Position numbers and translations under genes: made by a program. From positions 12,378,698-12,442,697 of the forward strand of contig NC_065564.1 in NCBI RefSeq assembly GCF_022605725.1: DNA of 64,000 nt. The letters are read 5' to 3'. Origin of the DNA: Anthonomus grandis grandis. Its lineage: Eukaryota; Arthropoda; Insecta; Coleoptera; Curculionidae. Every line of letters begins with the position of its first letter. Positions within the stretch are counted from its first letter, which is position 1. The notes under the pieces were generated by a model. The model saw only the letters and a list, made by a program, of their open reading frames with translations, did no database searches and was not told where the DNA came from. This document shows, piece after piece, positions 20,804 through 32,760 of this stretch.

Positions 20804-20932
20804 CTTTTGGTACAACTTCGCCATCTACGCTCCATTCTATTTCATCGGAACCACTTGCGTCACATTTCAGGAATATGTCGCTGCCTTCGGAACCAGTGAC
20901 AGTGGTAGGAGTGTCCACAAATCTTATTTGCT
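20804..20932 (-). CDS. Fas2: Exon 4: first half of immunoglobulin domain 2
   Basis: Begins after TTTTTCAG and ends before GTAAATT. The split codon from exon 3 gives Glu, then QIRFVDTPTTVTGSEGSDIF, LKCDASGSDEIEWSVDGE, VVPK. FLKC supplies the first Cys and IEW the core Trp of an Ig fold. Length 129 bases, phase 1 at both ends. The break inside the Ig domain, with exon 5 carrying the second half, is a common layout in insect Ig adhesion genes. It is separated from exon 3 by 25.3 kb. Confidence 0.8.
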
Positions 20933-21509
20933 CTGAAAAAGTAATTATTTCTATTATTGTTACGCTCTTATACACTATAAGGGGTCTTTTAAGAAAATTA
21001 TGTTTTTTTTTTAAATTATTATTACCCTACGAATAGTAATCATGTTAGTTCCAATGTAGTAACCGTTAGGCATCTGGAGTTCTATTGATGTTTGCCAAGA
21101 TGCCATAGTAAATTTTAAAAAGAAAATTATGTGGTTATCTATTTTGTACAGTTTAAGTACAAACATTAATAATATGAGAAAACAACATCGTAATTCATCA
21201 TTCTCTCCATGCTCGGAATATTATTTGTTACTTTTGTATTAATTAGTATTTTGTAATAAACGTAATTATCGAACATCGATGCTATTATTATTAATAATAT
21301 CTAATAATATCTATCGTGTTTTCATTTGTTTTCATAAACACTGTTTACGTTCGACTTTGTGTTTCTTCTTCGTTAGTTTTGTCAATAAATTTGGGAACTT
21401 CCATAAGAACAATTCGCGATAAATGGTGCATTGGAAAACTTGTTACTTAAGCTTGTGTGTGGATAAAGTTTAAAAAAATGGATTCCGAGGTAGGTGACTC
21501 TCAGCTTGT
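20933..21509. other. Intron 3, unassigned AT-rich start
   Basis: No open frame, repeat or terminal motif recognised between exon 4 and the gypsy fragment. Confidence 0.4.
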
Positions 21510-21903
21510 TTGACTATTCAAAAGTCAACTGGTGCGACTTCATTGCAACTACTGTTGAAAATTCAAAGTTCTACTTCACTTGTCCAAGCGTTACTCAGAA
21601 GTGTGTCTAAAGATTTAACTCGAATAGGCAATAGGAATTTGGACAGGCAAAGAGTAGCTGAGAAGCTTTCTGCCGTACGTGACTTCGATGATGTAAAATT
21701 TGCAGTACTCTATTGGGGATTTTGTACTGATACATCGTGACTCACAAATGCATATAAGTAAAAGTGACTATGAGTTCCTTGGACCCTACGAGATAGTTAA
21801 ATGCCTGGAAAAGGGACGCTACGACATCAAAAAAGTTGGTACCAAAATAATCACTCAGGCAGCCAAAGTACAGCTACGACCATGGCCAGTCCTTGAATGT
21901 TGA
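21510..21903 (+). pseudogene. Ty3/gypsy integrase C-terminus
   Basis: End of a retroelement pol protein. STGATSLQLLLKIQS precedes a frameshift near 21700, then YSIGDFVLIHRDS, FLGPYEIVKCLEKGRYDIKK and a final LRPWPVLEC stop at 21903. The GDxVLI...GPYxIxKxLxxxRY pattern is the small C-terminal beta domain of gypsy integrases. Nothing of the catalytic core remains upstream, and no complete LTR was found downstream, although hairpin repeats follow. Confidence 0.75.
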
Positions 21904-22013
21904 CATTTCTTAGAGTCAAGTATGGACTTAAAAGAAGTTACAGGTTGGTGAATTTCGAAACTGTCACATATTGTGGTGGTATCAGCAAGAAACACTTTAT
22001 ATAATTTTCTGTT

Positions 22014-22162
22014 GGCTCTACTCCGTTAGTGATAGTGATAGTCAGGTTCTATCAGGGCTGTGGTCTTTACATTTTTAGCTTAAAATTTACTTTGGTCGCT
22101 ACTCCGTTTGTGATAGAGCCTATTAAGATTTATTTTGACTCTACTCCGTTAATGATGGAGCC
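22014..22162 (+). repeat. Three copies of a 26-base hairpin downstream of the gypsy pol end
   Basis: GGCTCTACTCCGTTAGTGAT plus a short tail at about 22014, and variants at 22094-22120 and 22137-22162 (CTACTCCGTTAATGATGGAG core). Each can fold with GGCTCTA pairing TAGAGCC, and the paired ends vary together in part. Spacing is about 80 and 43 bases. They sit where a 3' untranslated region or LTR would be expected. Confidence 0.55.
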
Positions 22163-22225
22163 AGGTAAAGGCTGAGGTGTTTACGTACAAGTGTCGAAAA
22201 GGCTGCGGTATTTTCGAAAAAAAAA

Positions 22226-22740
22226 TTGCTTCAAAGATTTGTCTTCAAGCGAAAAGGGCGACGAGAGCGTCGCTATTGCCAGCTCAGCGCTAGTCCAAGA
22301 ATGCAAAGACGCATTCGAAAGGCTTGCAGGGAAGTGAGACTGAGGTGGGTCCCAGGACACCAAGGCGTCGAGGGCAATGAGCGGGCTGACGAACTGGCAA
22401 GACAGGGTTTCTTTAATCCCTTCGTAGGCCCCGACCTTGTCTCGGTCTTAGCAAAAAACAAATCTCCCAGACACTTAATAATTGGGCCTGGGAAAAAACA
22501 AGGAAGAATTGGAGAAGGACCGAAGGATGTAGATAGGCCAAGGAAATGATACCAGACCATGACGGCTCTAAAGCATGGCGACTGCTACCAAAGACCCGAC
22601 AGAGTATCAAAGACTTAGTGGGAATTCTGATGTGGCACAACAGTCTAAACAGGCATCTACAATTTTTTGGTATAAGAGAAAGCCCGCTCTGTCCGAATTG
22701 CGGCACAGGGGAGGAATCTGTTATAGGTGGAGTCCCCTGA
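22226..22740 (+). pseudogene. I-type LINE: RNase H end and C-terminal zinc motif
   Basis: VRLRWVPGHQGVEGNERADE and LARQGFFNPFVGP are the end of an RNase H domain (WVPGH, NE-AD box). A shifted frame continues MIPDHDGSKAWRLLPKTRQS and ends SPLCPNCGTGEESV, a Cys-x2-Cys finger. The same protein is seen more fully at 29814-31760. The catalytic upstream half of RNase H is gone; residues 1-35 of the apparent frame are not from the domain. Confidence 0.75.
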
Positions 22741-24180
22741 GAATGAAAACTTTTGGAGCAATGACACTCCAATGGGAAGGTCTTAGAGATAGAGACTGGG
22801 ACAACATGTAAGCTTTTATTAAAAGGACGGGCCGACTCAGTGAAGACCACGCATTGGGAGTGGAAGCGTAGGGGTGGGTGATTCTGAGGTTGATATAAAG
22901 GGATTGTTCAGGCCTACTTGCCGAACTCTAGCTCCCCCATCCTTACAACAACCACTACTACTAGAGTAAGGGCATTCAGGAAATGCTCAAACCTATCAAG
23001 GAAATATATTTGGTCCGAATCAGATATCGGCGATCTCGAAATCCAGTTCAAATACGATTGCAGGAGGTGAATCATCAATGGGCTCACACTTTTCTCTCAC
23101 TGATTTATGAGTAAATATACACCCCCTCCATGTAACCGGTCTGCCCTACAAAATTTAGAAATTAGATAAAAGTTTTTTTTTGTATATGCGTCACCCCTAA
23201 CTGCTTCGGATAGCTAGTGCTCATTAAGACACAGGATGCTAGTCTTTGAATTAGATATAAGGAATACCCCCAATTCATGCACCTTTGAACGCAGCGATTG
23301 AACATTAAGGTGCAATATGATATTATTAAATTTATTGGCGGCTGTTACTTCTTTCTATTGAGTGACAATGAGTAAAAAACTTTTTTGCAACTACTCCTTT
23401 AGGCCAAGCATCGGACTTTATTACCTATGACATAATGTTAGGGGTCAGTCCAATCTTAAGGGACTTGATTCGGTAATTTGATATGTCTATCACACTCACA
23501 GGATGGAAAACCCTTAGCATTTAGGTACTGTATAAAGTCTCTGCCCGCCAGGTCGTGTATTTTGGTAGGCGAAGAAAACACTTCGATAACTTAGCTAATA
23601 TTTTAATATAAATAAACACTGCTGGTTTAAAATAGCTCTAACATGGGTTGTATATAAAATTAAACGTGTTTTGTGGTTTCGATAGTATAGTTATGAAGAG
23701 AGTCACGCCAGAAGGACGCACACTAACTTTTTTACATTGCGACCTCTGGTGGCGCTTATCAAAATGAAATTGGGCGGCGTTGCCGTAGTTAACAAAAAGA
23801 ATAGTTTAAATAGAATTTTTACATAAGAGTTAACAGGTACAAAAAGACATCTTTGAATGAGTTGTCGAGAGCCAGTACTAATAGAAATATCCAGGAGCGA
23901 TTGTAAGTCACATGGTCGTTCACAGTTGACTGCAAGTTCTTCTTAAGAGAGGGGAATTGGGGTGCAGCTACGTATCAATTATAATATATGTAATAATAAT
24001 AATAATAATCAGATATTAAAACGATGACTGCTACGGCTGGGGTGTCTCTGAGGAATATCCTTTTCTTCCGATGAGACCTATGGCTCCTGTAACAGTCAGA
24101 TATACAGTCGAAGGAGAGTGGCAGGGCTCTAAAAGACTTGCATTAGTAAATTGGTACCCAAACGACCCTAGAATTGTAGC
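22741..24180. repeat. Duplicated block F, copy 1
   Basis: Non-coding sequence following the I-type element that matches 31760-32760. Landmarks are TGCCGAACTCTAGCTCCCCC, CATAATGTTAGGGGTCAGTC, AGAGAGGGGAATTGGGGTGC and AACGACCCTAGAAT, where the copies part. Copy 1 carries an extra 307-bp solo LTR. Together with the coding part the duplicated unit is about 1.5 kb. Confidence 0.75.
23529..23835 (+). mobile_element. 307-bp solo LTR with 5-bp duplication
   Basis: Begins TGTATAAAG and ends GTTAACA. GGTAC flanks it at 23524-23528 and 23836-23840, while the other copy of block F has one GGTAC at the matching place (32394-32398). AATAAA near 23611 suggests plus orientation. The 5-bp duplication and TGT...ACA ends fit BEL/Pao, Copia or some gypsy LTRs. 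The internal region is absent. Confidence 0.75.
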
Positions 24181-24290
24181 GCGTAACTCAGTTCAAACCA
24201 ATTTATTTCCAACCCGTGTGAGTCATACCTACCATCTAACCACAAAAAAATTACTAAGTCCAGACAAGCAAATTTTGTTTTAAAAGATTC

Positions 24291-26625
24291 AGAGATTTGG
24301 TGGCCGCCAACTTTTAGACAGTGAAGAAGGTAGGGCAGAAATTTTAATAAGAGCGCCACTTGATTTAAATATTTTACACCAAACCCTGATATATTATGAT
24401 GGTAATATAAGCCCCCCTTAATCAAGAAAATGATGACCTATATTTATGCCTGTACCTAGATCCTAAAAGCTGAAAATAATTCGGGAAAACTCAAATAACA
24501 ATCCATAGGTCCACCAGATTGATATAATCACCCAAGAATTTACATAGTCACTTCCACTTATATAAAAAAAAAATTAAATTCCACTGAGATATTTAAATTT
24601 AGACAATTATTCAAAATGTAATACTGTAGTAATTTTAAGTAAATAAAAAAATTGATAAAAGAATTAAGAGTTACTTGAGGTATGCTTAAGGCGAGGAATT
24701 AGTAAAAAAAAAACAAATCCGCACTGAACTACTGTTCAAGGGGAAAATCCAAAACGTGATCACGTGTTGTTTACAAGAAGTATATGTTTGGAGCCTAATT
24801 CACAATACCTCACTGGCCCTAAATACCTTTTACAAACTCTAATCAAGTCACATTAATCTAAATAAAACTTTTAAATAGTAAGGTTCGAATTTGAAAGCCT
24901 ATTAATGGTATGTTGGTGCAATAAAACCTATTAACCAACAACCAACACTATGACTAAATATGTTATTTGTAGCAAATAGCCGATCCCTTACAAGGTGATC
25001 CAGGCTCAATGTCAAAATCAATTATGTCGATGCTCGACTCAAATGAAAACCCTCAGGTTAATGTTAATAGACTTAGCAAGAACCCCTTAACGTTTTTGTT
25101 TTACATAAAAGAAAATAAACCCATAAAATCAAAATAATAAATCAACCCCCAACCCTAAATCAAACCGTTCAATAAGAGAAAAATAAAATAAAATGTGCAA
25201 AAACTTGCGTGTCCTCTAATCTCTTGTGTATTTTGGCTAAGGTAGCTTAACTCGACAGCTCTGGAACCAGTCAGCTACAACCAGGGTAACGACCACATGG
25301 GCAAGTCGATTTCAGGCAAGTTCCAATCCAAAATCGCAGAGTCACAATACAATGCTCAGTCCAGGCTGTGTTGAGGCTCACTTCAGCCGGTTGCCAATAG
25401 TGTTGGGATGACCAGAAGAAACCAGAGAATAGGAAGAGACCAGAGAATAGAGGAGAGAATGAGAAAAAGGAGAGGCCTTTAAAATAGAGGACAAAAAAAA
25501 TCAGTAAAATAAATACACAATAAATTCTATGGCAATTACCAACATGTTGCTACATACCTAAGGTGGTGAGCGAGGCCTAGAGTCTCGTTTTGTTGTTAGA
25601 AAATTTCAAAATCCCATAAATGCTGTGGGAGCAGCCGACCAAATCCAAAAATATCAGGTCAATCCGAAATCCTCTCGGCTACAACTTCCCACTAGACGTT
25701 CATCAAATTAAACCCCAAAACTTGGGAGGAATATTTTTCCATTCAACCGAATTACCGGCAAGTTAAACTTAAATTTTCCTTAAAACCACAAAATGTCGAC
25801 TGTTCTTTCTGATAACGGGATGGCTACAGGCTGGACAAGGAACTGACAACTGACCAGACAGTGACAGGTGACACTGGCAGTGAACTTGTCACTCTCTCTC
25901 TTCGACACGAACTGACCCTGCCTCTTGGTGCAAACTACGCGGAGCCTCACTCTATCAAAATAGAAATTCCGCAATACCACAGCAAAATGATACTGCTCGG
26001 ATACTAAAACATGGAAAACTAACAAAATTTTCCCAATTGGGCTACGAAATTCCAATTTTCCTCTTACGTCGCTCTGCCTGATTTATGACGCTCCATCATC
26101 CGCCAGATGGAAACCAAACTTTAATGGGAAACAGCAACGCCAAAGTATATAGATTTCAACAATTTAATATTTCTTGTTAGACTGTGGCAACGCTGCCAAA
26201 CCTCCACAACAACAAGTGTGTCAATAGTCATTACTGTCAATCACAGTCACTGTCAATCGGCTAGCAGGGTTAGAAACCAGATGTCAAGGCACGTTCATTT
26301 ACTAAAACTTAACTTGAAGAATTGAATATACATAAACCGACCTCATAGAAACTCTTGACAAATAAATCAAAGGTCAGAAAGTTCGCAACACCAGGTACAT
26401 GAATAGGGACTAAGGAAACATAATACGACTAACTCCACAGAGGTGCGCTGACAGGATAGGGTAGGTAAATACATTCCTAAAAATAATCAAACCCCAAAAG
26501 CCTTAAAAAAAAAAAATGCATTACTATCAAACCCCAAATTCCATTTATAAAACTGTAAATCACACAACCCTTTCAAGCCGATACCAAAACCCATAAACTT
26601 TTGCCCGAATTTATATGAAATCCCA
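24291..26625. other. Intron 3, unassigned
   Basis: AT-rich up to 25200, then more mixed sequence with a segment near 25840-25900 rich in GACA/GTGAC runs. The minus-strand 91-codon frame at 25780-26055 has no domain I can name. It may belong to the LTR suggested by the end at 26650-26659. Confidence 0.35.
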
Positions 26626-26659
26626 TGTTACATGCTTAGGGCAAAATCTGCATGTAACA
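26626..26659 (-). repeat. Palindrome resembling an LTR terminus
   Basis: TGTTACATGC (26626-26635) and GCATGTAACA (26650-26659) are perfect inverted repeats around 14 bases. On the minus strand this would be an LTR start, TGTTACATGC. No matching other end or target duplication was found. Confidence 0.35.
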
Positions 26660-28297
26660 TCTTTAGTTTATACTCAATCAAAAATTAATTTTTAAGTAAA
26701 TATTTCCAAAATAATAATATATTTTTGGTTGCGTCTTGTTCGAATTTTTTGTAAAAATGTAGGTCTTTTGAAAATAAACGTTTAATTTTTTTTTTGGTTG
26801 GTTATTTGTCATGTGTTTTATTTTTATTTACTTTCAGACCAATACAAAAACAATATTTATTGATAATATTTCAAAAATGTTTAGTTTATATTCGAAACAT
26901 GTTTATTTTTTTATTGGGGTATGCTATACCCCAGCTTACCAATCTTGTGACAATTACCAACCTTACCAACGGAGGGTTAACAATCATCATGCTCCTTCAA
27001 GATATTTACCACAACTAGAGGAATTGGTCTCCTAAGCTCTTACCGAACCAAGAGTGGGGACGGATCAAACGCTTGCCGTGGTTTTTCTACCTTATGTAAC
27101 TCACTGAGTCTTAAAATTGAGCATCTTAACATTCAGCCTACGCTCTGTGAACGTCGTAATATCATTTAGTTAATCTAAACTAAAGTTTAGGTAATCTGTG
27201 GTAATATATTAAATTATTGAAGAGGAAAATTGATAATATCTTGGAAAACTAAAGCTTTCCTACTTTTAGTTACAAACATTTCAGGAAAATTATTTAAACA
27301 TTGATGGAACTTTAGTAGTATTGGTAGCACTAATCTGCTCCCTAAACGAATCTTGCCATCATGTCAATTAAGCAAAATGAAATCTAGAAGGTAAATCTAC
27401 TAGCATGTTTAATAACAAAATAAAGCATCTACAGAATGAAAGTCGTCGAAAACGAGAGCCCTATTACTTAGGTACTATGCTACTAGCAAAAAAAAATTGT
27501 GATAGATTAATATCAATGGTTTTAGTTGTTAAAATGATGGTTGCTAAAGCTGCCCACAGGGAGGAGAACTGTTTTTAACTTTGGTGAGAGGTGATGGCCT
27601 TACAGGAATGACCACTTTTTCTCATGAAGAGTGACTGAGGCCCTATGACGGTCGAATATAAGGTCTTTGTACGCAACAGGACGGTCTGAAGATGGAGAAG
27701 CCCCTGACATGATACAGAGTAAGGTACACATAATGGACGCTTTGCCTGCTTCACCAGACAATTACTGCGCCTGAATAAAAACGTATTCTGGCACGTAATG
27801 GGTCTTTTAACTACATATTGGGGCTTAAAACACTATCTTCAACATCCTAGGCATTTGGACCAAACGAACAAGCGTTCGGAAACCATCATTATGATAACAA
27901 AAAATTACAATTTTGATCAAAAGTCTCGCACTTATATTAAGATTAACAATTGGTTACACGTACTTTGCCTCTTAAGATCATAGATAGACCTGATGAAGAT
28001 CCTACAAAATTTATATTCTTAAAATACAGCAACTTTTATGGAAAGAATATAGATACTCGTATCCGTAGTTTTTTAAGTCTCTTTAAGAAGAAATAAGCGA
28101 CTACGTTCAGTCACTATAAAAGACCAAAATAGTCCAACTAAACAACTTATATACAGCTCTGGTGTGGTGATCGAAACCACTAGAAATTGCAGCAAAACAG
28201 AAGCTGGACAGAATACCAAGACTAGCGTGTTAAAAGTAAGAATCCCTGCCTCTTGAATTTCAACCTGCAGCATTCTCTGTATCCCAGACAATTGTTT
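26660..28297. other. Intron 3, unassigned, with repeat G
   Basis: Only 27650-27800 was recognised as repeated: it matches 33030-33170 (CACATAATGGACGC and TCACCAGACAATTACTG). No gene seen. Confidence 0.4.
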
Positions 28298-29035
28298 TTT
28301 TATGGTAAACACAAGCACAAGAGGAAAGTCCTATGTCACTCTTGGAGTGGTGCTTGCGCGAAGATATTTGTGGGCGTTTATCTTGAATCGCTGTAGGTTG
28401 TATGCGTCGGGAAATATGTGAGGTGGAAGTCCGTTCTACAAAGAAGATGTTCTCTAGATGAATGAGTCCCGATACAGCGACGTCCTTGGGGTAGGCAGGT
28501 GGACTCGATGTTGATGAGCCGCAACTGCTAGACGCGTCCTTCTTGCCGGAACAGCCCTGGGTGGAATCAGGCCTGCCAGCTCAGAGGAGCACTTACCGTG
28601 ATAATAACGGTAGAATAAATAGAGATCAGCCACCTTTCTCCTGTGCTCCAGACTATCCAGACTCTTTGTTAGTTCTGGTTTGTCGATAAGACGAATAGCT
28701 CTCTTCTGTATAGAATCCAGCAGCTTTAAACTATGCTTGGGTGCAGAGCTCCAGACATGCGAGCAATACTCGAGGGAAGGGCGTACTTGAGTTTTATAAA
28801 GAGTCAGCAGCTGTTCTGGTGTATACAGTTTTTTCGTTTTGAAAAGCACCGCCCTGACGACCTCGGCAACGTGGTCATGCCAGGACACACTGTTGGTGAC
28901 CTCGACTCCTAGAAGATGTAAAGTTGATTTCATTCGTAATGTTTTCCCTGCCATAACCAGCTCCGGGCCACCAAGGTTAGTCTTCATCGTAAATACTGCA
29001 GCCTGCGTTTTTTTAGCGTTAAAATTGACCAGATT
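28298..29035 (-). pseudogene. Jockey-type LINE 3' end, sister of 7030-7979
   Basis: On the minus strand: NLGGPELVMAGKTL, SVSWHDHVAEVVRAVLFKTK, QVRPSLEYCSHVWSSAPKHS, QKRAIRLIDKPELTKSLDSL and WNGLPPHIFPDAYNLQRFK before the tail. The left edge is a T run (poly-A). It is better preserved than the copy in the element at 4546-8521, with one stop near 28454. 5'-truncated at 29036, before the RT active site. No clear target duplication. Confidence 0.85.
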
Positions 29036-29210
29036 GGATCTTCGTTATAATACAAATATTTTGAAAGTATGAGCAGAAGTTAAACAAACAGCAGGTCATT
29101 AGGGATTGGAAATATGCAAAATAAGCGCTTCTTAGATCATAGAAGTTCAAATTGAGTTTCTTAACAGAAATATGCACTCCGATAATTTGGCGGAGAATTC
29201 CTCAACATTC

Positions 29211-29813
29211 TTATGCTACTCTTAAGGCCCATTCTTTAAGTCCAATGCATGACTGATCAGGCGTGATGCGAAGACTGGATAGACTGCTGTCAATAATCAA
29301 AGATTTTGTGTCAGCTGGACAGATCATTGATATACACCACGTGTATATCAATGTCACACCATGTGTCAACAATAAACTCCCGAGATCTGCCACCCTCAAA
29401 ATGGAGATATTGATTCCTGTTAGTCAAGTAAAACAGGAACAGGTTAATGCTCAGATCGTCAAACCCATAGTAAGCGAGCTTCTTAAGAAGTATACCATGC
29501 TCCACATAATCGAAAGCCCTCGACAGGTCGTAAAAAGGGGCCTGAGAGCATACACCTCTTTAAAAACCCTCTAGGCACAGGTCCCTGACTGCTGAATTGT
29601 TAACCATGTGCATATATAGAAAAGGAAATTATTTCCAAAGTAGACCTCAATTTGTTTATAGTTCTTAGGGTCCGACTTCGAACCTTTCTTATGTATTGGT
29701 ATATCTTTAGCGATTTTCAGACAATTAACAGCTAAGTTAGACAATCTCGCCAAGGGAACAATAATCAAATTTTTTATGCTTTTATTGATCCGCATATTGA
29801 ATTCATATGACAA
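29211..29813 (-). pseudogene. Second Jockey-type reverse transcriptase fragment
   Basis: Minus-strand pieces: CLKIAKDIPIHKKGSKSDPK (29740-29680), FYDLSRAFDYVEHGILLKKL (motif A, about 29535-29480), NQYLHFEGGRSREF and VVYINDLSS (about 29340). Motif B (GVPQGS) and the active site are missing or scrambled. A different lineage from the neighbour at 28298-29035. Frames change at about 29570 and 29320. Confidence 0.7.
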
Positions 29814-31760
29814 TCCCTACTTTGACTACTGACTTCATTTCTACTAAAGACTACAGAAAGGCTATAGATAGGTATATAACAGAGGAGATTCTAATAGAAT
29901 CGCCACTACGTAGGAATGAGCATGCCTACGTGAAAGGGAAGTCGACGGAAACGGCACTTCACTCTGTAGTGAGCAAAGCTGAAAAAGTCATAGAGAACAA
30001 GCAAATAGCACTTGCTCTTTTCTTTGACGTGGTATTTGATAAGGCAAAAACAGATCTGCCAAGCCCTCCTGACCAGAGGCACTCCGACTCATCTGGTCAG
30101 GTGGGTCAAAACGGCGCTGAAAGACCGGAAGGTTAGTGCTACACTAGGAAACTGTCGTGTCGAGACCAAGGTGAAAGGCAGATTCGCGCAAGGCAGTTGC
30201 CTTTCGCCACACCTTTGGTGCCTGGTGATGGGCAGTCTCCTCAGAAAACAAGAACTTGAAGGATTCTATGCACAGGCATACGCGGACAACGGACTAGTGA
30301 TGGTCACGGGTAAATTCGTGAACACAGTCTGTGAGCGGATGCAAATGCTGCGTGCGGGATAGTTGAACCGTGGGGTCGGAAGACAGGGCTGTCGGTCAAC
30401 CCGAGCTCATTCTCTTTACTAAGAGGCGGAATTTGACAGGCTTTAAACATCCCATTATGTATCAGACTCTCCTAGCTTTAAGGCAGCAGGTCAAATACTT
30501 GGGAGTTACTTTAGACAGCAAGCTCACGTTTAAAACTCACGTAGAGCAGGCAGTTAAAAAGGCAACAGCCCTAATATGGCAATAACGGCGAACAATAGGT
30601 ACAAGATGGGGTCCAAAGCCTCACGTTCTCCAGTGGCTTTATACTGCAGTCATACGACCGAGGATCTCGTACGGATCCGTGGAATGGTGGCCAGCCGTAT
30701 TGAAGGTCATTAACGCCCAAAAGCTGACCAGAATGCAAAGACTGGTCTGCCTAAGAATTAACGGAGCTATGAAAACAACACCTGCGGCACCCAAAAAGAA
30801 TATTTTTCTTGGGCTACCGGACCTCCCAGTCTGGATTGAGAGGGAAGCCATGGCGGCACATAAGAGGTCAAAGGATAGCGGAGAGTGGCGAAATGTTCAT
30901 TTAGGACAAGGCCATACGACGATTGCTCTTAGGATGTGTAAGAACATACCAATTCTGACATCCAGATGCACTACAGAAAGTGGCAAACTAAGGTTAAAGA
31001 AGGGGTTTCAAGTCGAAATCTTAACATGGAAAGAATGGTCGTCGAACCAAATTAAAGAGCTAAGTGGTTTCCAGGCCTGGTACACAGATGGATCATGGAT
31101 GAAAAGCACCAATTCAGCCGAAGCCGGAGTGTACAGGATGGAAACGAACACAGGGTAATCCTTCCCGCTAGGGAAACACACCACAGATTTCCAAACGGCG
31201 GTGTTTGCTATACTCAAGGTAGCAGACAAAAGAGAGGCATTGGAAGGTAACGGGGGGATTTGCATCTACTTTGATAGTCAAGCTGCCCTCAAGGCGATTC
31301 AGAAGCCCAGGGCCAGCTCAGCGCTAGTCCAGGAATGCAGAGACGCATTGAAAAGGCTTGCAGGACACAAGGAAGTGAGACTGAGGTGGGTCCCAGGACA
31401 CCAAGGTATCGAAGGCAATAAGCGGGCCGACGAACTGGCAAGATAGGGTTCCGTTAACCCCTTCGTAGGTCCCGAACCTTGTCTCGGTCTTAGCAAAAAA
31501 CAAATCTCCCAGGCACTTAATAATTGGGCCTGGGAAAAAACAAGGAAGAATTGGAGAAGGACAGAAGGATGTAGATAGGCCAAGGAAATGATACCAGACC
31601 ATGACGGCTCTAAAGCACGGCGACTGCTACCAAAGACCCGACAGAGTATCAAAGACTTGGTGGGAACCTGACTTGGCACAACAGTCTAAACAGGCATCAA
31701 CACTTTTTTGGTATAAGAGAAAGCCCGCTCTGTTCGAATTGCGGTACAGGGGAGGAAACT
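29814..31760 (+). pseudogene. I-type LINE with RT, RNase H and zinc motif
   Basis: Order: RT N-part (RYITEEILIESPLRRNEHAY), motif A damaged (ALALFFDVVFDKAK, where FDxxxAFD is expected), motif B FAQGSCLSPHLWCLVMGS, active site AYADNGLVMV with Asn in place of the second Asp, thumb VKYLGVTLDSKLTF, then RISYGSVEWWPA, RMQRLVCLRINGAMKTTPAA. RNase H follows: WYTDGSWM, IYFDSQAALKAI, VRLRWVPGHQGIEGNKRADE. Two in-frame stops (31156, 31444) and frameshifts near 30030 and 30365. The acidic Glu of RNase H is in DFQTAVFAIL, mutated. Inactive. Confidence 0.85.
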
Positions 31761-32760
31761 TCATACCTACTTGCCGAACTCTAGCTCCCCCATCCTTACA
31801 ACAACTACTACTACTAGAGTAAGGGCATTCAGGAAATGTTAAAACCTATCAAGGAAATATATTTGGTCAGAATCAGAGATTCATCAAATCTGATCCCGGC
31901 GATCTCGAAATCCAATTTAAATACGGTTGCAAGAGGTGGAACATCAATGGGCTCTCATCAATTTTCTCTCACTGATTTATGAGTAATTATACACACCCTT
32001 CTATGCAGCTAAACTGCACTACAAAATTTAGAAATCAGATGAAAGTCTTGTATATGCGTCACCCATAACTGCTTCGGATAGCTAGTGCTCATTAAGACAC
32101 AGGATGCTAGTCGTAGAATTAGATTTAAGGAATACCTCCAATTCATGCACCTTTGAACGCAGCGATTGAACATTAAGGTGCAATATGATATTATTAGATT
32201 TATTGGCGGCTGTTACTTCTTTCTATTGAGTGACAATGAGTAAAAAACTTTTTTGCAACTACTCCTTTAGGCCAAGCATCGGACTTTATTACCTATGACA
32301 TAATGTTAGGGGTCAGTCCAATCTTAAGGGACTTGATTCGGTAATTTGATATGCCTATCGCAGTCAGAGGATGGAAAACCCTTAGCATTTAGGTACGAGA
32401 GGACATCCTTGACTGAGTTATCGAGAGCCAGTACTAATAAAAATATCCAGAAGCGATTGTAAGTCACATGGTTGCTCACAGTTGATTGCAAGTTCTTCTT
32501 AAGAGAGGGGAATTGGGGTGCAGTATGTACGCACGTAATAATAATAATCAGATTCTAAAACGACTGCTACGGCTGAGGTGCCTCTCCCGTAAGAGATGAT
32601 GTACTAAAATCTGGTCATATGCCTTATAGGAATATGCTTTTCTTCTGATGAGGCCTATGGCCCCTGTAACAGTCAGATATACAGTCGAAGGAGAGTGACA
32701 GGGCTCTAAAAGGCTTGCATTAGTAAACTGGTACCCAAACGACCCTAGAATGAAGGGGAC
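31760..32760. repeat. Duplicated block F, copy 2
   Basis: Matches 22900-24175 without the solo LTR. Runs from TACTTGCCGAACTCTAGCTC to AAACGACCCTAGAAT. A short extra piece (CCCGTAAGAGATGATG) near 32590 is absent in copy 1. Confidence 0.75.

Noticed and set aside
25780..26055. 91-codon minus-strand frame
   Set aside because: No recognisable domain; probably the inside of an unassigned LTR.
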